A stretch of 29,967 nucleotides of DNA from Phaeoceros laevis. Lineage: Eukaryota > Anthocerotophyta > Anthocerotopsida > Notothyladales. The notes beneath the pieces are model-generated. The model did no database searches, had not been told where the DNA came from, and saw nothing but the letters and a program-made list of their open reading frames with translations. The stretch lies in the NCBI GenBank assembly GCA_049999765.1, contig JBNGIQ010009464.1, positions 335,602-365,568 on the forward strand, in the 5' to 3' direction. Shown piece after piece: positions 1 to 9,336 of this stretch; positions within the stretch are counted from its first letter, which is position 1; every line of letters begins with the position of its first letter. A program made the translations under genes and the position numbers.

Positions 1-790
1 GTAATCCAATGACCCAGATATAACACCTTATCGGTGGCAAACTTGCACTTCTCGGGGTGCACCTTGAGCCCACATGCCTCCAACCGCTTGAAGACAGCTT
101 CAATATGAGCAAGATGCTCCTCCAAAGTGTTGCTGTAAACGATGATGTCATCAATGTAACATCTGGCAAACGGCAAGCCTCGTAGCTCCACATCCATGAC
201 TCGCTGGAAATGTACCGGTGCATTCTTCAGTCCGAATGGCATGACGTTCTACTGGTAAAGATGATCCTTCCCCCAGAAAGCTGTCTTGCATTTATGATGC
301 TCTTCGATATCGATCTGATTGAAGCCTTGCCGCAGATCCAGAATACTGAAATACTTGGAAGTCCCAAGTGCATCAAAGATCTCATCCGGGGTCGGCATGG
401 GATAGGGATCCTGTGGGGTGACTTCGTTAAGAGGACGATAGTCTCCACACATTCGCCGCTCCGTCCACTCGCCACTGGCATCCTTCTTGCGAGGCATCAC
501 CGTCGCTGCTGCATGCTGTGAATGGGATTCCCGAATCAAGCCATTTTTCTATAGTTCCTCACATCGCTTCTGCACCAACTCCTGTTCATATTGACTCAGC
601 CGATGTGGCTTCCGAAATATGGGTTTAACGGTGAGAGTGTCGATGCTAAACTTCGTACGCTCGTACACCCCCAGATTAGCCATGGTAAAGGCAAACACAT
701 GCCTAGAGCGCTCGAGCAAGTTGCGTAGCTGCAAACGCTCGCTGACCGCCAACTGCTCCCCAATGTGCCACTGTGGCTCCGACGGTTGCG
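1..790 (-). pseudogene. Ty3/gypsy-type reverse transcriptase, decayed, cut by window edge
   Basis: This is the pol reverse transcriptase of an LTR retrotransposon, read leftward. Visible in order are the N-terminal connection region (about 770-552), the fingers motif CGDYRPLN near 449-426, the first catalytic Asp within FSILDLRQGF (about 338), KTAFWG near 280, and the YIDD active site at 158-147. The spacing is typical of Ty3/gypsy enzymes. Two in-frame TAG codons interrupt it, at 551-549 (between EEL and KNG) and at 251-249 (between HLYQ and NVMPFG, where a Trp is usual). Thumb, RNase H and integrase would lie beyond the left edge. Upstream it reads without a stop into the methyltransferase C-terminal piece, so both belong to one pol frame. 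The stops make it a non-functional copy unless TAG is read through. Confidence 0.88.
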
Positions 791-943
791 AAGATGGCTG
801 ACACCGAGTAGTCCCATCCTTTGGTTCACCTTCCGGCCTGGGCTCAGGGTTCGACTCTGGTTGGAGGGCTGTAAGAGCTGGACGTTCCTTCCGAAAACGT
901 AATCGGTTAGGAATTCCTAACTTCCGCTGTGTGGTCAATTGGA

Positions 944-1285
944 ATGCCAGTGCCGAACTAAACACCCAGCATATGGTGTTCATGTCAAAGGCTTGCCCTA
1001 ATAACCGGCACCTGGCCTGTTCATCCACTCCTACGGCTGCGGTGGTCTCAGCTTGAAACCCCATAGCTAGCTCCCTCTCCCGTGCGGTTGGCTCCCCCAG
1101 GGGTTCTCCATGACGATTGTAGACAACACCTGGACCCTTACTGCGGAAGGCATAGGACCGATGTTTGGTCACAAAGGTTGGCCATGCCTTTCTTGGACCT
1201 CCAGGAAAATTCACAGGATAGTATGGAAACTTATCCTCTTTGAGCACTATTTGAGGATACCTGCCATCTGACATGTAATAGTCCG
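944..1285 (-). pseudogene. C-terminal part of a C5 DNA methyltransferase inside retroelement pol
   Basis: This segment matches the end of a cytosine-5 DNA methyltransferase catalytic domain. It has a WPTFV block with a following SYAF (about 1187-1155), an ERELAMGF block (1079-1056) typical of the region before motif IX/X, and RCRLLGQAF (about 1013-987) resembling the motif X helix, followed by a hydrophobic helix. It is open and in frame with the reverse transcriptase downstream, with a Pro-rich linker (about 940-790) between them. Motifs I, IV and VI are absent here. A piece with exactly those motifs lies on the same strand at 5377-4619, so the enzyme has probably been split. The upstream edge near 1285 coincides with a change of reading frame into the Pro/Gly/Ala-rich ORF. 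A gypsy-borne DNMT is known from charophytes; assigning this copy to that group is inference. Confidence 0.7.
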
Positions 1286-2107
1286 CCTGCCTCCGGCCTG
1301 AAATCCCGTTTGAAGTCCTCCTTTGGGGTGAGCACGGCGTCGGCTGGGTGTCGCACGGCTGCCTGAGGAACGGGATCCCCCCAGGGGTCCCGTGCGCCAC
1401 GTGGCGGCATTAGGGCGCCCCCCTTAGGATTCGGCGCGGCTTCCTCCAAAGGTTGCGCGGGCGCCTGGGAAGCGGGATCCCACCAAGGGTCCCGCGCGCC
1501 AAGTGGCAGCGCTAGGACCCCCCCCTTGGGGGTAGGCGCGGCTTCCGCTGGAGGTCCCGCGCCCTCAGGTGGTGTGTAAACCCACCTGGGGTGGGTGCCA
1601 CGTGTCGGCGCTAGGGCGCCCCCCTTAGGAACCGGCGCGGCCTCGGCTGGAGGTCGCGCGCCCCCAGGTGGCGTGGCCACCCACCTGGGCGGCCCTTGCG
1701 CACCTCCTTGTGGCGCGGAGGGTCGCGCGCCCTCAGGTGGCGCTCTTGCGCCCTCAGGTGGCGCTCTTGCGCCCTCCGGTGGCGCTCCCACCTCGTGTGG
1801 CGCTCCCTCCTCAAGTGGCGCTCCCTCTTGCAGATCTCGCGCGCCCTCTTGCGGTGGTGCTCCCTCCTGCAGAGCTCGCGCGCCCTCCTGTAGCACTCGC
1901 GCGCCCTGCTGCAGCACGGAATCCTGTGTGGAAGCGAGCGTAGCACCTCCTGGCTCTCGCGACGGGTTGTTGACTGCAACCCCTGCCCTGGAGTCCGGGA
2001 TCGCTACTGGGCGTCGCACGGGCTCCCTCCTGGTAGACGGCCGCTGCCAGTATGTTGGCCGTGATTGCGCGTCCCGCGTGTGGTCATCCTGATCGCCTCC
2101 ACTCATG
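1285..2107 (-). CDS. Pro/Gly/Ala-rich repeat ORF, retroelement gag-like, function unknown
   Basis: An open frame starts at an ATG (2107-2105, reading MSGGDQDDHTRD) and stays open to about 1231, overlapping the methyltransferase frame. After a basic N-terminal 40 residues it becomes almost pure low complexity: repeated EGAR, EGAP and PPEGARA units, then longer PPAEAAP-KGGAL-type modules. I recognise no domain. The position upstream of pol on the same strand suggests a gag or linker segment of the retroelement, but the frame differs from pol by one, so it is either a frameshifted gag-pol junction or an insertion boundary. GC content is far above the flanking DNA. A non-coding GC-rich repeat that happens to be open is a real alternative. 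Confidence 0.35.
1739..1780. repeat. 21-bp tandem repeat, two copies, inside a GC-rich repeat tract
   Basis: Two adjacent 21-bp units starting GGCGCTCTTGCGCCCTC (1739-1759 and 1760-1780) differ at one base. Degenerate relatives sharing GTGGCGCTC continue to about 1835. On the minus strand each unit encodes seven residues of the PEGARAP type, so the repeat is in register with that ORF. Confidence 0.8.
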
Positions 2108-2179
2108 GCACCTGAATGCACAAAGCTCAAAAGGCACACGTCGCTCAATGAGAGGTAGCATTGCTGACAAAACACAAAA

Positions 2180-2720
2180 AAGTGCTTGAGCGGGAGTTTG
2201 GAAATCTCCCTAAACCCCTAAAACCTTTCAACGCAGCTGCCGCAACCGCAACCAGCTGGTCGGCAGTCTTAGCAAGTGAAGTACCAAACAATTACATTGG
2301 AAAGTGTGCTACAAATGAAAACCCGCCATGCGGGTGAGCCTAGCCTAGCTCAGTTCTATGCAAGGAAACAGTATCAAAAGCATGGAAGTGCACAAAAGAT
2401 ACAGGTCCTGAATCGCCAGCCTTGAAGGTCACAGCGCTTGCAAAAGAGAAGAGCTTGCTAAGACTGACTAGCTCTCCCTGCCTTCACCTATTTAAACAGG
2501 TACTCTCTCTCCAGCCACTTGATGCTTCTTGGGGCAAGAGCTGGGTGGAAGCTGCTTAGGAAGTTGCCTAGCCCACCTTGCTGACATGACTTGATAAGCG
2601 GTGGTGTTGGTGAGATTCCTTGTGCACTAGCCGCCTAAAAGTCAATATATGCCTTGAATAAAGAAAACTCATAAAATAGTTTGACTCCTATTCATTCAAC
2701 TAGTCAAGCAACCATAAGTT
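2180..2720. other. Non-coding stretch, possible LTR remnant
   Basis: No open frame of note is present. On the plus strand there is a TATTTAAA box at about 2508, a CT-rich stretch just after it, and AATAAA near 2655, which together resemble the promoter and polyadenylation signals of an LTR or a dead gene. I found no second copy in the window and no clear TG..CA ends, so the LTR reading is only a suggestion. Confidence 0.25.
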
Positions 2721-2825
2721 ACTACACATGGTCCTGAACTACATGGCATTGACAAATCATGCTGTCCGAGATAACTACTCTTAGCCTGACATACCGGCTG
2801 CCGGTGTAACATGTACCGGAGGCAC

Positions 2826-3077
2826 CTACCGTTTGGCCATCAACCGTGCCTTCTGCTCCCGATAGGTGATCAACGCCTCTTCTCCCATATACTGTGCCAT
2901 CTGGATGAAAGCATAGTGCTGAGTGTAGTTGGGGATTTTGTACATCCATTCCAACTCTGCTGCTTCAAACCGTTCGATGAAATCGTCGAGCTTTAGTGTG
3001 CCGGGCCTTCCCGTGAACAGCTCATGCCGCCCGCGCCTTTCCGATGGTAGTTCCATGTTGGTGCTGCCCTCCTCCAC
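2826..3077 (-). pseudogene. Gag-like fragment (capsid N-terminal type)
   Basis: An 83-residue frame begins MEEGSTNMELP and contains RHELFTGRPGTLKLDDFI followed by a FEAAE helix, then helical, Tyr- and Gln-rich sequence ending MAKR. A short motif of the form F-x-G-x-x-x-x-L-x-x-F followed by helices is typical of the start of retrotransposon gag capsid domains. It is far shorter than a full gag and ends at a stop, so it is a fragment. It lies on the same strand as the reverse transcriptase, within the interval separating the two methyltransferase pieces. The assignment rests on pattern and neighbourhood, not on a recognised family. Confidence 0.45.
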
Positions 3078-3442
3078 GATTTGATCGTCAGATGAGTCGT
3101 CGCCGTCAAAGGGCCGTCGTACGGTACCGGACCTCCACTCTCAGCGCAGGTACTGAAACTTTGGAGTGTGCACCGGTCCTCTGCTCCACGGACTTAGAAC
3201 GGAAGGCTCTTCATCACTTGGTGTGCGCGGGAAGTCTCCTTTCCGCATGCATCACAGTGGTTAACTCCAAGAAATAACTTAAGGTAATTTCTGCGAGGAT
3301 TTTACTATTTACCAAACTCAAACTGGTTTTAACACCAAATTCCACACAACTTGGCAGGAAAAATAGGATTATTTCCTGTCCAACTTCTGCTGGCCTATCC
3401 GCTACCAACAGGAAAAACAAGACTTAAAAGTCACAAATAAAA

Positions 3443-4036
3443 CTAGTTGTGGCGGCGACCGCCACGACCACGACCACCTCGGGCATGACCACGCCTGTTC
3501 TCCCGCGCTCGCCCTACCAGCTGCAGGGACACCAAGTCTCCAAAGCCTCCTGGTGCTAATCCAACCGCAAAGGGCAGGTATGCGGGGACCTGGCCGAACT
3601 GCTCATACACCTTGAGGTGGAAGTTAGCGTAAAATTCTTCAAAACGACTGACACTACCTCCTTTAGCGCAATATTCATGAATGATTTTGCGCCTCAAAGC
3701 CAGAAGGGCGTCGGAGTGATCCGCATCCCGCGCGCACTCCAAGTGCGCAGGCAGCTGGTCGCAAAGGGTTTCGTAACGGTGCGGAATGTCGAGCCACCAG
3801 TCTTCTCCGTTCTCCACTTGCATGTACAGAACCAGGTTGCTAGCTATCAGCTGATAGTTCTGGCCATACCATTCGTTTTCGGCGTTGACAAACTCCTCCT
3901 TACAGTGGGCAGACCACCACTCCTTCACTTCAAACGGGCTAAGTGGCAGTGGCACCGGCAGCAGTGACCCGTCCGGTTTCTCCACGATAGTGAAGTTCAT
4001 CCTATCATCATGCCCCACTTCACGGATTAGAACCAA
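3443..4036 (-). CDS. Gag-like ORF with Arg/Gly-rich basic tail
   Basis: This is an intact 197-residue frame starting MVLIREVGHDDRMN. The body is helical and rich in Trp, Tyr and Glu (FEVKEWWSAHCKEEFV, LVLYMQVENGEDWW, RFEEFYANFHLKVYEQFG). The last 25 residues are an Arg/Gly-rich tail (RENRRGHARGGRGRGGRR), the kind of region that binds nucleic acid and replaces a zinc knuckle in some gag proteins. I do not recognise a named family. Its place among retroelement pieces on the same strand supports a gag-type nucleocapsid protein. Unlike its neighbours it has no internal stop, so this insertion may be younger or the frame may be conserved by chance. Confidence 0.5.
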   Translation of the reverse strand: MVLIREVGHDDRMNFTIVEKPDGSLLPVPLPLSPFEVKEWWSAHCKEEFVNAENEWYGQNYQLIASNLVLYMQVENGEDWWLDIPHRYETLCDQLPAHLECARDADHSDALLALRRKIIHEYCAKGGSVSRFEEFYANFHLKVYEQFGQVPAYLPFAVGLAPGGFGDLVSLQLVGRARENRRGHARGGRGRGGRRHN

Positions 4037-4610
4037 CAGATTACAGAAAAGCTATACAACTAGCAGCATAGTGATATACTATATCAAAAATGCTAGACAA
4101 TGAACATTGGAACAACTATCCAACTTCAAGTATGCTATGCACTTAAACATTGACAACCAGTTTGAGCTAGAGGATCAAGTAAACACGCTTATCAAGAAAG
4201 CTTTAAACAACTGCAGCCACAATCTAGCAAGACTCAAATCACTTCAGTCGGGAAGGTCACAAATTGGGTGAGCTTGAATTCTCCATCACGCCAGTCAGCT
4301 CCCCCCGAAGCCCAACCAGTTGCAGGCAGCAGCGGTTTGTTCAATCCTCTTGGCCGTCTAGTACGGGCTAGCAGACTCCACGCCTACTGTGGCTCTGGCC
4401 ACCTAGCCAACCTGTCATCTTTGCTTCAGGAATCTGTGTGACAGTGCGGGGACTCTGTCCGCTCCTCAAAAATGCTCAGAATGATTCACTCCCACGCATA
4501 TGACAGTGGTCTTTCCGGCCCACCAGGTCTCCTCGCATGCGCTCCCTGTAGCCTCCACAGCTCTCCACCGTGGTTGTGTCGGACACCACGCCCTCTGGCC
4601 GACCAGCAAG
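4037..4610. other. Non-coding or unreadable spacer between retroelement pieces
   Basis: No convincing gene is seen. The right part (about 4618-4470) follows the stop that ends the methyltransferase N-terminal half and may contain its eroded target-recognition region, but no motif can be read with confidence. The rest is unremarkable sequence. Confidence 0.4.
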
Positions 4611-4618
4611 CCACCCAA

Positions 4619-5377
4619 TCAAAGTGCTCGCCACAAGAAATGAGTAATTACCAATTCCTGGCCCAATACGCTCTGTACCACCGCAAAGTCATCCCGTACG
4701 GCTTTCCTCTTGTCAAACCCACCAGCCACATTCTCAAGGACATAACCACAAGGCTCCTTCTGCGTGGTCTGAATGGTGTGCAGAATGCGCACCAAATCAC
4801 TAAACAACCCTGTCCGTGAATCTTGCAATCCATGACCTGTACCCCCCGCCGAGAATCCCTAGCACTCCCATCCAGCAATGACCAGGTCCACGGGAGTGTG
4901 GAGTCCTAGTAAATGGGTTTTACCGATCAATCTGACATCAGCTAGTAGAGCATGCTGATAAGATCGCACCGCGCACCAATCCAATAAGGTAGGGTAATCC
5001 TGCAGAAAACCCATGATGCGGTGTTGAGAAACTACCCTGGCATGCAAGTCCGTGTCGCAGGAGATGTACTTTCGGACTTTGATGCCACTTCGCAGGACTG
5101 CCTCCAATCCAGAGCTGATTCCTCCGAACAATTCCACCAACACAATCCCTTCACGTGATGGCTGCCAAGTGATGATCCTGGTATCTATCGGAGTTGGCAC
5201 TGGTGAAGGCAGAGTAAGGGAGCAACAATGCTCCTTATAGGGAGGATACTCATCCTTCTGCTTCACAGTTCTTATCCTGCCCAGAGCTGTGGTAAGCACC
5301 AATTCCCCGACGACGAATTGTTCTTTGGGGGACATGGTTGCGGCTACGAGTCCATGCCGAGTGTCGTTTCTCGACAC
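4619..5377 (-). pseudogene. N-terminal half of a retroelement C5 DNA methyltransferase
   Basis: Read leftward, the frame holds the front catalytic motifs of a cytosine-5 DNA methyltransferase. Motif I, the S-adenosylmethionine loop, reads VLVELFGGISSGLEAV (about 5145-5098). A DLVIAGWEC stretch ends at the putative catalytic Cys codon 4864-4862 (motif IV). Motif VI appears as GYVLENVAGG (about 4725-4696). Directly after the catalytic Cys is a TAG (4861-4859) at a position where family members commonly have Gln, so it probably arose by a single C-to-T change. The frame then continues in phase (GFSAGGTGHG) to a final stop at 4621-4619. Motif IV has WEC instead of the usual P-C. Motifs VIII-X are missing here but a matching end lies at 1285-944. 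A retropepsin remnant abuts it head-to-head at 5385. Confidence 0.75.
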
Positions 5378-5384
5378 CGCCTAA

Positions 5385-5895
5385 TTTGGAGGAGTGTTCA
5401 CCTTAGGATTGCACAATGAGAAGTTGCAGTCGACCAGTTGGAAGTTGGAAACTGCTGCTGGTACTACGGAACCAGTACTGGGTGAAACCAAGGAGAAGAT
5501 CACCATTGCCTACAAACCCCGTACGGCGGATGCTACCTGTGTTCAGGTACGACGCCTGGTCACTAATGCGGAGAGTTTTGATATCCTGTTGGGAAAAGGC
5601 CACATATTCCGTGGGCATGGGAGTAGACTTGTGGACCGAGTAAGCCTTTTACAGGCCCGGATGGCAAGGAGTGGTAGACAAACTAGCTTTCATTCCCTTG
5701 GATTTGCATCACCGTCGGAAGAAGGACGCCCTGGTTGGATATGTCTATGAGGCGTATTCTGTGGAGCCGGAGCCAGAGCCGGTAGGAGTGCTGATGGCCC
5801 GTGCAGCTGATCTAGCACAAGATGTGGAAGAGGAGGAGCGCGTTGATGAGCAAGTGCCATTGCAACAAACGCTCCAAATCTCGAGGAATGAGTAA
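5385..5895 (+). pseudogene. Retropepsin-like gag-pol remnant, frameshifted
   Basis: The first frame (5385 to about 5609) shows the second half of a retropepsin fold: an ETAAGTTEPVLGETKEKI strand-turn block and, after a V-rich strand, SFDILLGKG, the hydrophobic-hydrophobic-Gly signature. Near 5608-5612 the homology moves to another frame (VGMGVDLW), meets a TAA at 5641-5643, then continues as FYRPGW and a basic LDLHHRRKKD to a stop at 5893-5895. The catalytic D-S/T-G triad is not visible upstream, where a stop lies at 5382-5384, so the N-terminal part is lost. It is therefore inactive. It lies on the opposite strand to the adjacent methyltransferase half, so it comes either from another element or from an inversion. 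Confidence 0.55.
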
Positions 5896-7022
5896 TTAAA
5901 ACTCTCAAAGGGAAAAAAGGAGAAAAACTTTCTTCCTTCTCCTTCACGCGCACTTGTCCTGCCGCGTCTCGGGGTGCACGCCTCCTCCGTGACTCTCCAC
6001 TGTGCCTGACACCGCACCTGCCCCTGGCCCGTCCGCCAGTTATCTAGTCAGAGCGCCCGCCAGGTCCATGGAGTGGATTGGCGTTTCCACCCGCACACCA
6101 AATGGAACAATCATTTAAAACTCGTTAACCGAGCTTTTACGCGTCCTCTTTCACACCGCGCCATGGGTATGCATCCCCTTCTTGTACTGGCAGAGTCGCG
6201 CGCCAGAACCCACGCAAAAAGAAATGCTTGATTAATGAAGAAATAGGGGTGTCTCCCCCCCCTCCACCGCGTGCGCCTTGGGGTGCGTGCACCCTTCTCA
6301 CGCTAGCGCGCTGCTGCAGCCTCCAAGCACACCTGCGCCTTGCGCCACGCCACGTCACGCCCATGGATGGCGCACGCGCGCCATTGAGTGCTCCCTCCAA
6401 GTGCGCTCTTGTCCTCGGGGCGCGCGCTGTCCAGGACTCCACCACGGCACCAAAATAATGTAAAAATAAAAAAACAAAGTGGAAGGGACGAAGGAGAGTT
6501 TCCTTCTCCTTCCACGCGCGTCCTCCAAGCAACCCTCACACTGGCGCGAGATCACGCCCACCAATGGAGGGAGGGAGGAAACCGTCCCCCTCCCTTGCTT
6601 CACCGCCGCGCCTAGGGATTGGGCGCGCCTCCTCCACACCTCCATGCTGGCGGAATTTCGCGCCACAGCCCACCTTAGGATCACGCTGACAGGATCTTCA
6701 CGCCAGGGTCCACACTTTCACCAAAGAAATGCTTGAATATTGAAGGAGGGCTCCCCCTTGCGCGCCTCCTGTCTCACACGCCTTAGCCTGGCCAGATCTC
6801 GCGCCAGGTCCGCTCCTCTGCGCCGCGCCTTGGGCTGGCACGCGCCTTAGGCTGGCGCGCACCTTCCTCACGCCGTAGTGCCGCGTTCAAGGATGGCGCG
6901 CGCCCTCTGCGCTATCTTCCAAAGCACGATCTCCAAGGTAGCCGGCTCCTTGCCTTCAAACTGGCGGAAATCTCCTCCGCTGGCTGGTGCGGCCACCACC
7001 AAGCTTGCTGGCCGCGCGGTTT
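5896..7022. repeat. GC-rich degenerate direct repeats, modules about 500-570 bp apart
   Basis: The stretch alternates GC-rich CGCGCC-type sequence with short A-rich patches. Similar modules recur: TTCCTTCTCCTTC followed by ACGCGC at about 5931 and 6500; AAATGCTTGA with a following TGAAG and a C-run at about 6223 and 6727; and CTGGC followed by CGCGCCA and CCCAC at about 6185 and 6648. This suggests one old tandem duplication. The many open frames in it are a by-product of high GC and show no protein-like pattern. I see no gene here. Confidence 0.5.
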
Positions 7023-7102
7023 GCTCCCCATTGAGAACACTTCACGTCCTGGACGCCAACCCGCTCCCCATTGAGAACACCTCACGTCCAGGACGCCAAC
7101 CC
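7023..7102. repeat. 40-bp tandem duplication
   Basis: Two abutting 40-bp units (7023-7062 and 7063-7102) begin GCTCCCCATTGAGAACAC and end GGACGCCAACCC. They differ at two positions. No coding meaning is evident. Confidence 0.93.
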
Positions 7103-9336
7103 ACCGCGGGTGTAGTGGCACGCTTCCCAACAGCACCACCCTGACTCCTTGTGACTCCTTAGGCTTGAATGTTGGTTCCTTGTCGTACCACTCATGCTTG
7201 TAAGGGTTTTGCACGTCCGCCTGGTGGCCACCGCCTGGTCACACCGCTTGCATCGCTGGGCCGCGCCATCAGGCTTCAAAACTGGTCTCATCTCCAGATC
7301 TCAGTGATGGTGCTACTGATGGAACCGTCTGACCAAGCGCCTGGTCACACAGTATTCACCTGACTGCACCGCCGCCTGGCCAAGTCCTGGCTGTCCCGTT
7401 CGACTATTCAGAAGTGCGGCTACTGCTGGCCACCGTTGTGGAACACCATAGCCACCGTTTGGAATACCACCGCCACCATAAGACAGACCCTAAAACAGCA
7501 GCACCGCTATCACTCTGCTATAAAGCACCGACCACAAACCAACAGCACTACCACTACCGATATACAACCAAGGCCCAAAAACGGCCGCACAACCACCACC
7601 GTTGAACTGACCTTAGCTCAATCAGACTATTATGATCCACACAACACGCTTCATGCTTCAGCGTACCTCCCGTGGGGTAGTTCACTCACGATGATGCGCA
7701 TGATATGACTAAGATGGCAGCCGGGTATTCTTCTGGCTTGCCCAGACAACACAACACGCACAAACTGAATCAGCACCTCTCAATCTCACGGGCTTGTGCC
7801 GCGGATACAGCAATGGTGACCTCCATCCGATTCTCGTCCACGTAGACATTGTCCGCCGGAGGTGCGCCCGCGTTCGCCATGAAAACAAGACCGTCCCACG
7901 ACACACAGACTCTGTTGTGAAAAGAGAGAGAGAGGTGCGAAGGGATGTTGGCTTGAGACAGCTGTCACACAACAGCTAGCTTATTGCTTGCCCAAGACAA
8001 CAGAGTCTATGACAACAGAGTCCATCTGGGCTCTGTTGCTTGCTTCTTAAATACTGCAGGCGGATCAATCAGGTGGTCAGGTGCAGATTACAGTCATCCT
8101 GACCTAACCCCAACTCTAACCTGAAAATTAACCACAGTTCATTGGTAAATCCAAAGGATATCTTTGGGTTTAGCTTCAGATCATAACCTGAGTTCATTAC
8201 TAAACCCAAACTCCAACCTGTGGTCTAAGCATGCTCTTCATTACCTTAACCACACCAGGTTCTTCTGCGGCATGACATATCCAATAGAAGAGAGAACTGA
8301 AGAGCTTAGTGAATGACACCGTCCAATACGACTCAGCACTCAATATTTACCACCACTCAATATTTGCCACATTGTCTTTCTGTCCAACCATCTCACCTCA
8401 ACGATCCTCCTATCACATCGTCTTACCTTTCTATCTAGCCATGACGTAATAAGGTTGCTTCATATTAGTGTGCTATTAATGAATGAGATGTATGAGGGGC
8501 TTTGGGGCTTTGGGGAAGGGATGATAAATGGTTAGAGGCCCCGCGCTTTTTGCACTCATAGGAATGACAATACATTCATTATTCATTTTCTTTCATGTCC
8601 TTTTAAGCTAATTATCATTAGACATAAGTTTGCCAATTTGGAATCCCCAAACTCCAAAAGCGAAGCAAGTGGTGTGGCCATGGACTAAACTGCATGTCAA
8701 ACGTTCCCTGCCATTGATCAATCGTTCACCTAGCACTGACAACAATTGCTAAGGGCTGCTGGATGCGAATCATTCGCTCTTCACCCTAGCAACGTGCAAC
8801 CTGGGAATGTTGTAAGGATCTAAACTGCGAGTGGATGCCGACATTCTGTTATCCTCCTCAGGGCAGGTGGGGTAGCTTGAGTGGCTTGGTACCCTGCGGG
8901 TGTATTTAACGAGACGAGCCGTAGAGCACCTCGCCCACGTAAGCTTATCTTCTGGCGGAAGAGGCATGCATCCGGGCCACCTGGCCTTCCTAATTTAGGC
9001 CGCGTGCACAACTGTCCCACGTGTCACGCCGTACTAGTATGTTGCCTACTCCTTGGCCACTCGACCAGTGTATTGTGAGCAATCGGGAACCTGCTCTCGT
9101 TGTCCCCCTGCATCTCCCAACGTCCCTCCAAGCTCTTGCGTGCGTGAGCTGCTCGAAGTCGCGACCGCGGAAGGGCGTTAACTGATTCCTCTGTGTTCGG
9201 TAGGTGGTGAACATACTCTGAGCTGCTGGCTGGCCAGCTCGTTACCTAGGGAATGCATGTGCACGCACGGATTGCAAATTCTTCCCGGAGATTGATGGTA
9301 GCGCTGTCTGTCTGCAGCTCATAGTAGTTCCTCAAG
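7103..9336. other. Non-coding region upstream of OEP16
   Basis: No gene is recognised. The left part (7400-7610) is CCA/CAC-rich simple-like sequence. Around 8145-8172 there is an imperfect palindrome centred on a GATATC. An imperfect direct repeat of about 27 bp sits at 8129 and 8187 (CAGTTCATT/GAGTTCATT followed by TAAA-CCAAA). The last 300 bp probably contain the OEP16 promoter and 5' leader, but no clear TATA box stands out. Confidence 0.5.
8337..8370. repeat. 17-bp tandem repeat, two copies
   Basis: Units CACTCAATATTTACCAC (8337-8353) and CACTCAATATTTGCCAC (8354-8370) are adjacent and differ at one base. Confidence 0.93.

Noticed and set aside
1595-2092. Plus-strand 165-residue frame rich in Ala, Pro and Ser
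   Set aside because: It is the reverse reading of the GC-rich 21-bp repeat tract. Low complexity in every frame shows composition, not coding.
6137-6684. Several overlapping open frames on both strands
   Set aside because: They arise from GC-rich sequence lacking stops; none shows a domain, and they contradict each other.
8101-8225. Telomere-like CCTAACCCC/CTAACC pieces
   Set aside because: Only scattered imperfect copies; no tandem array of a plant telomere unit.
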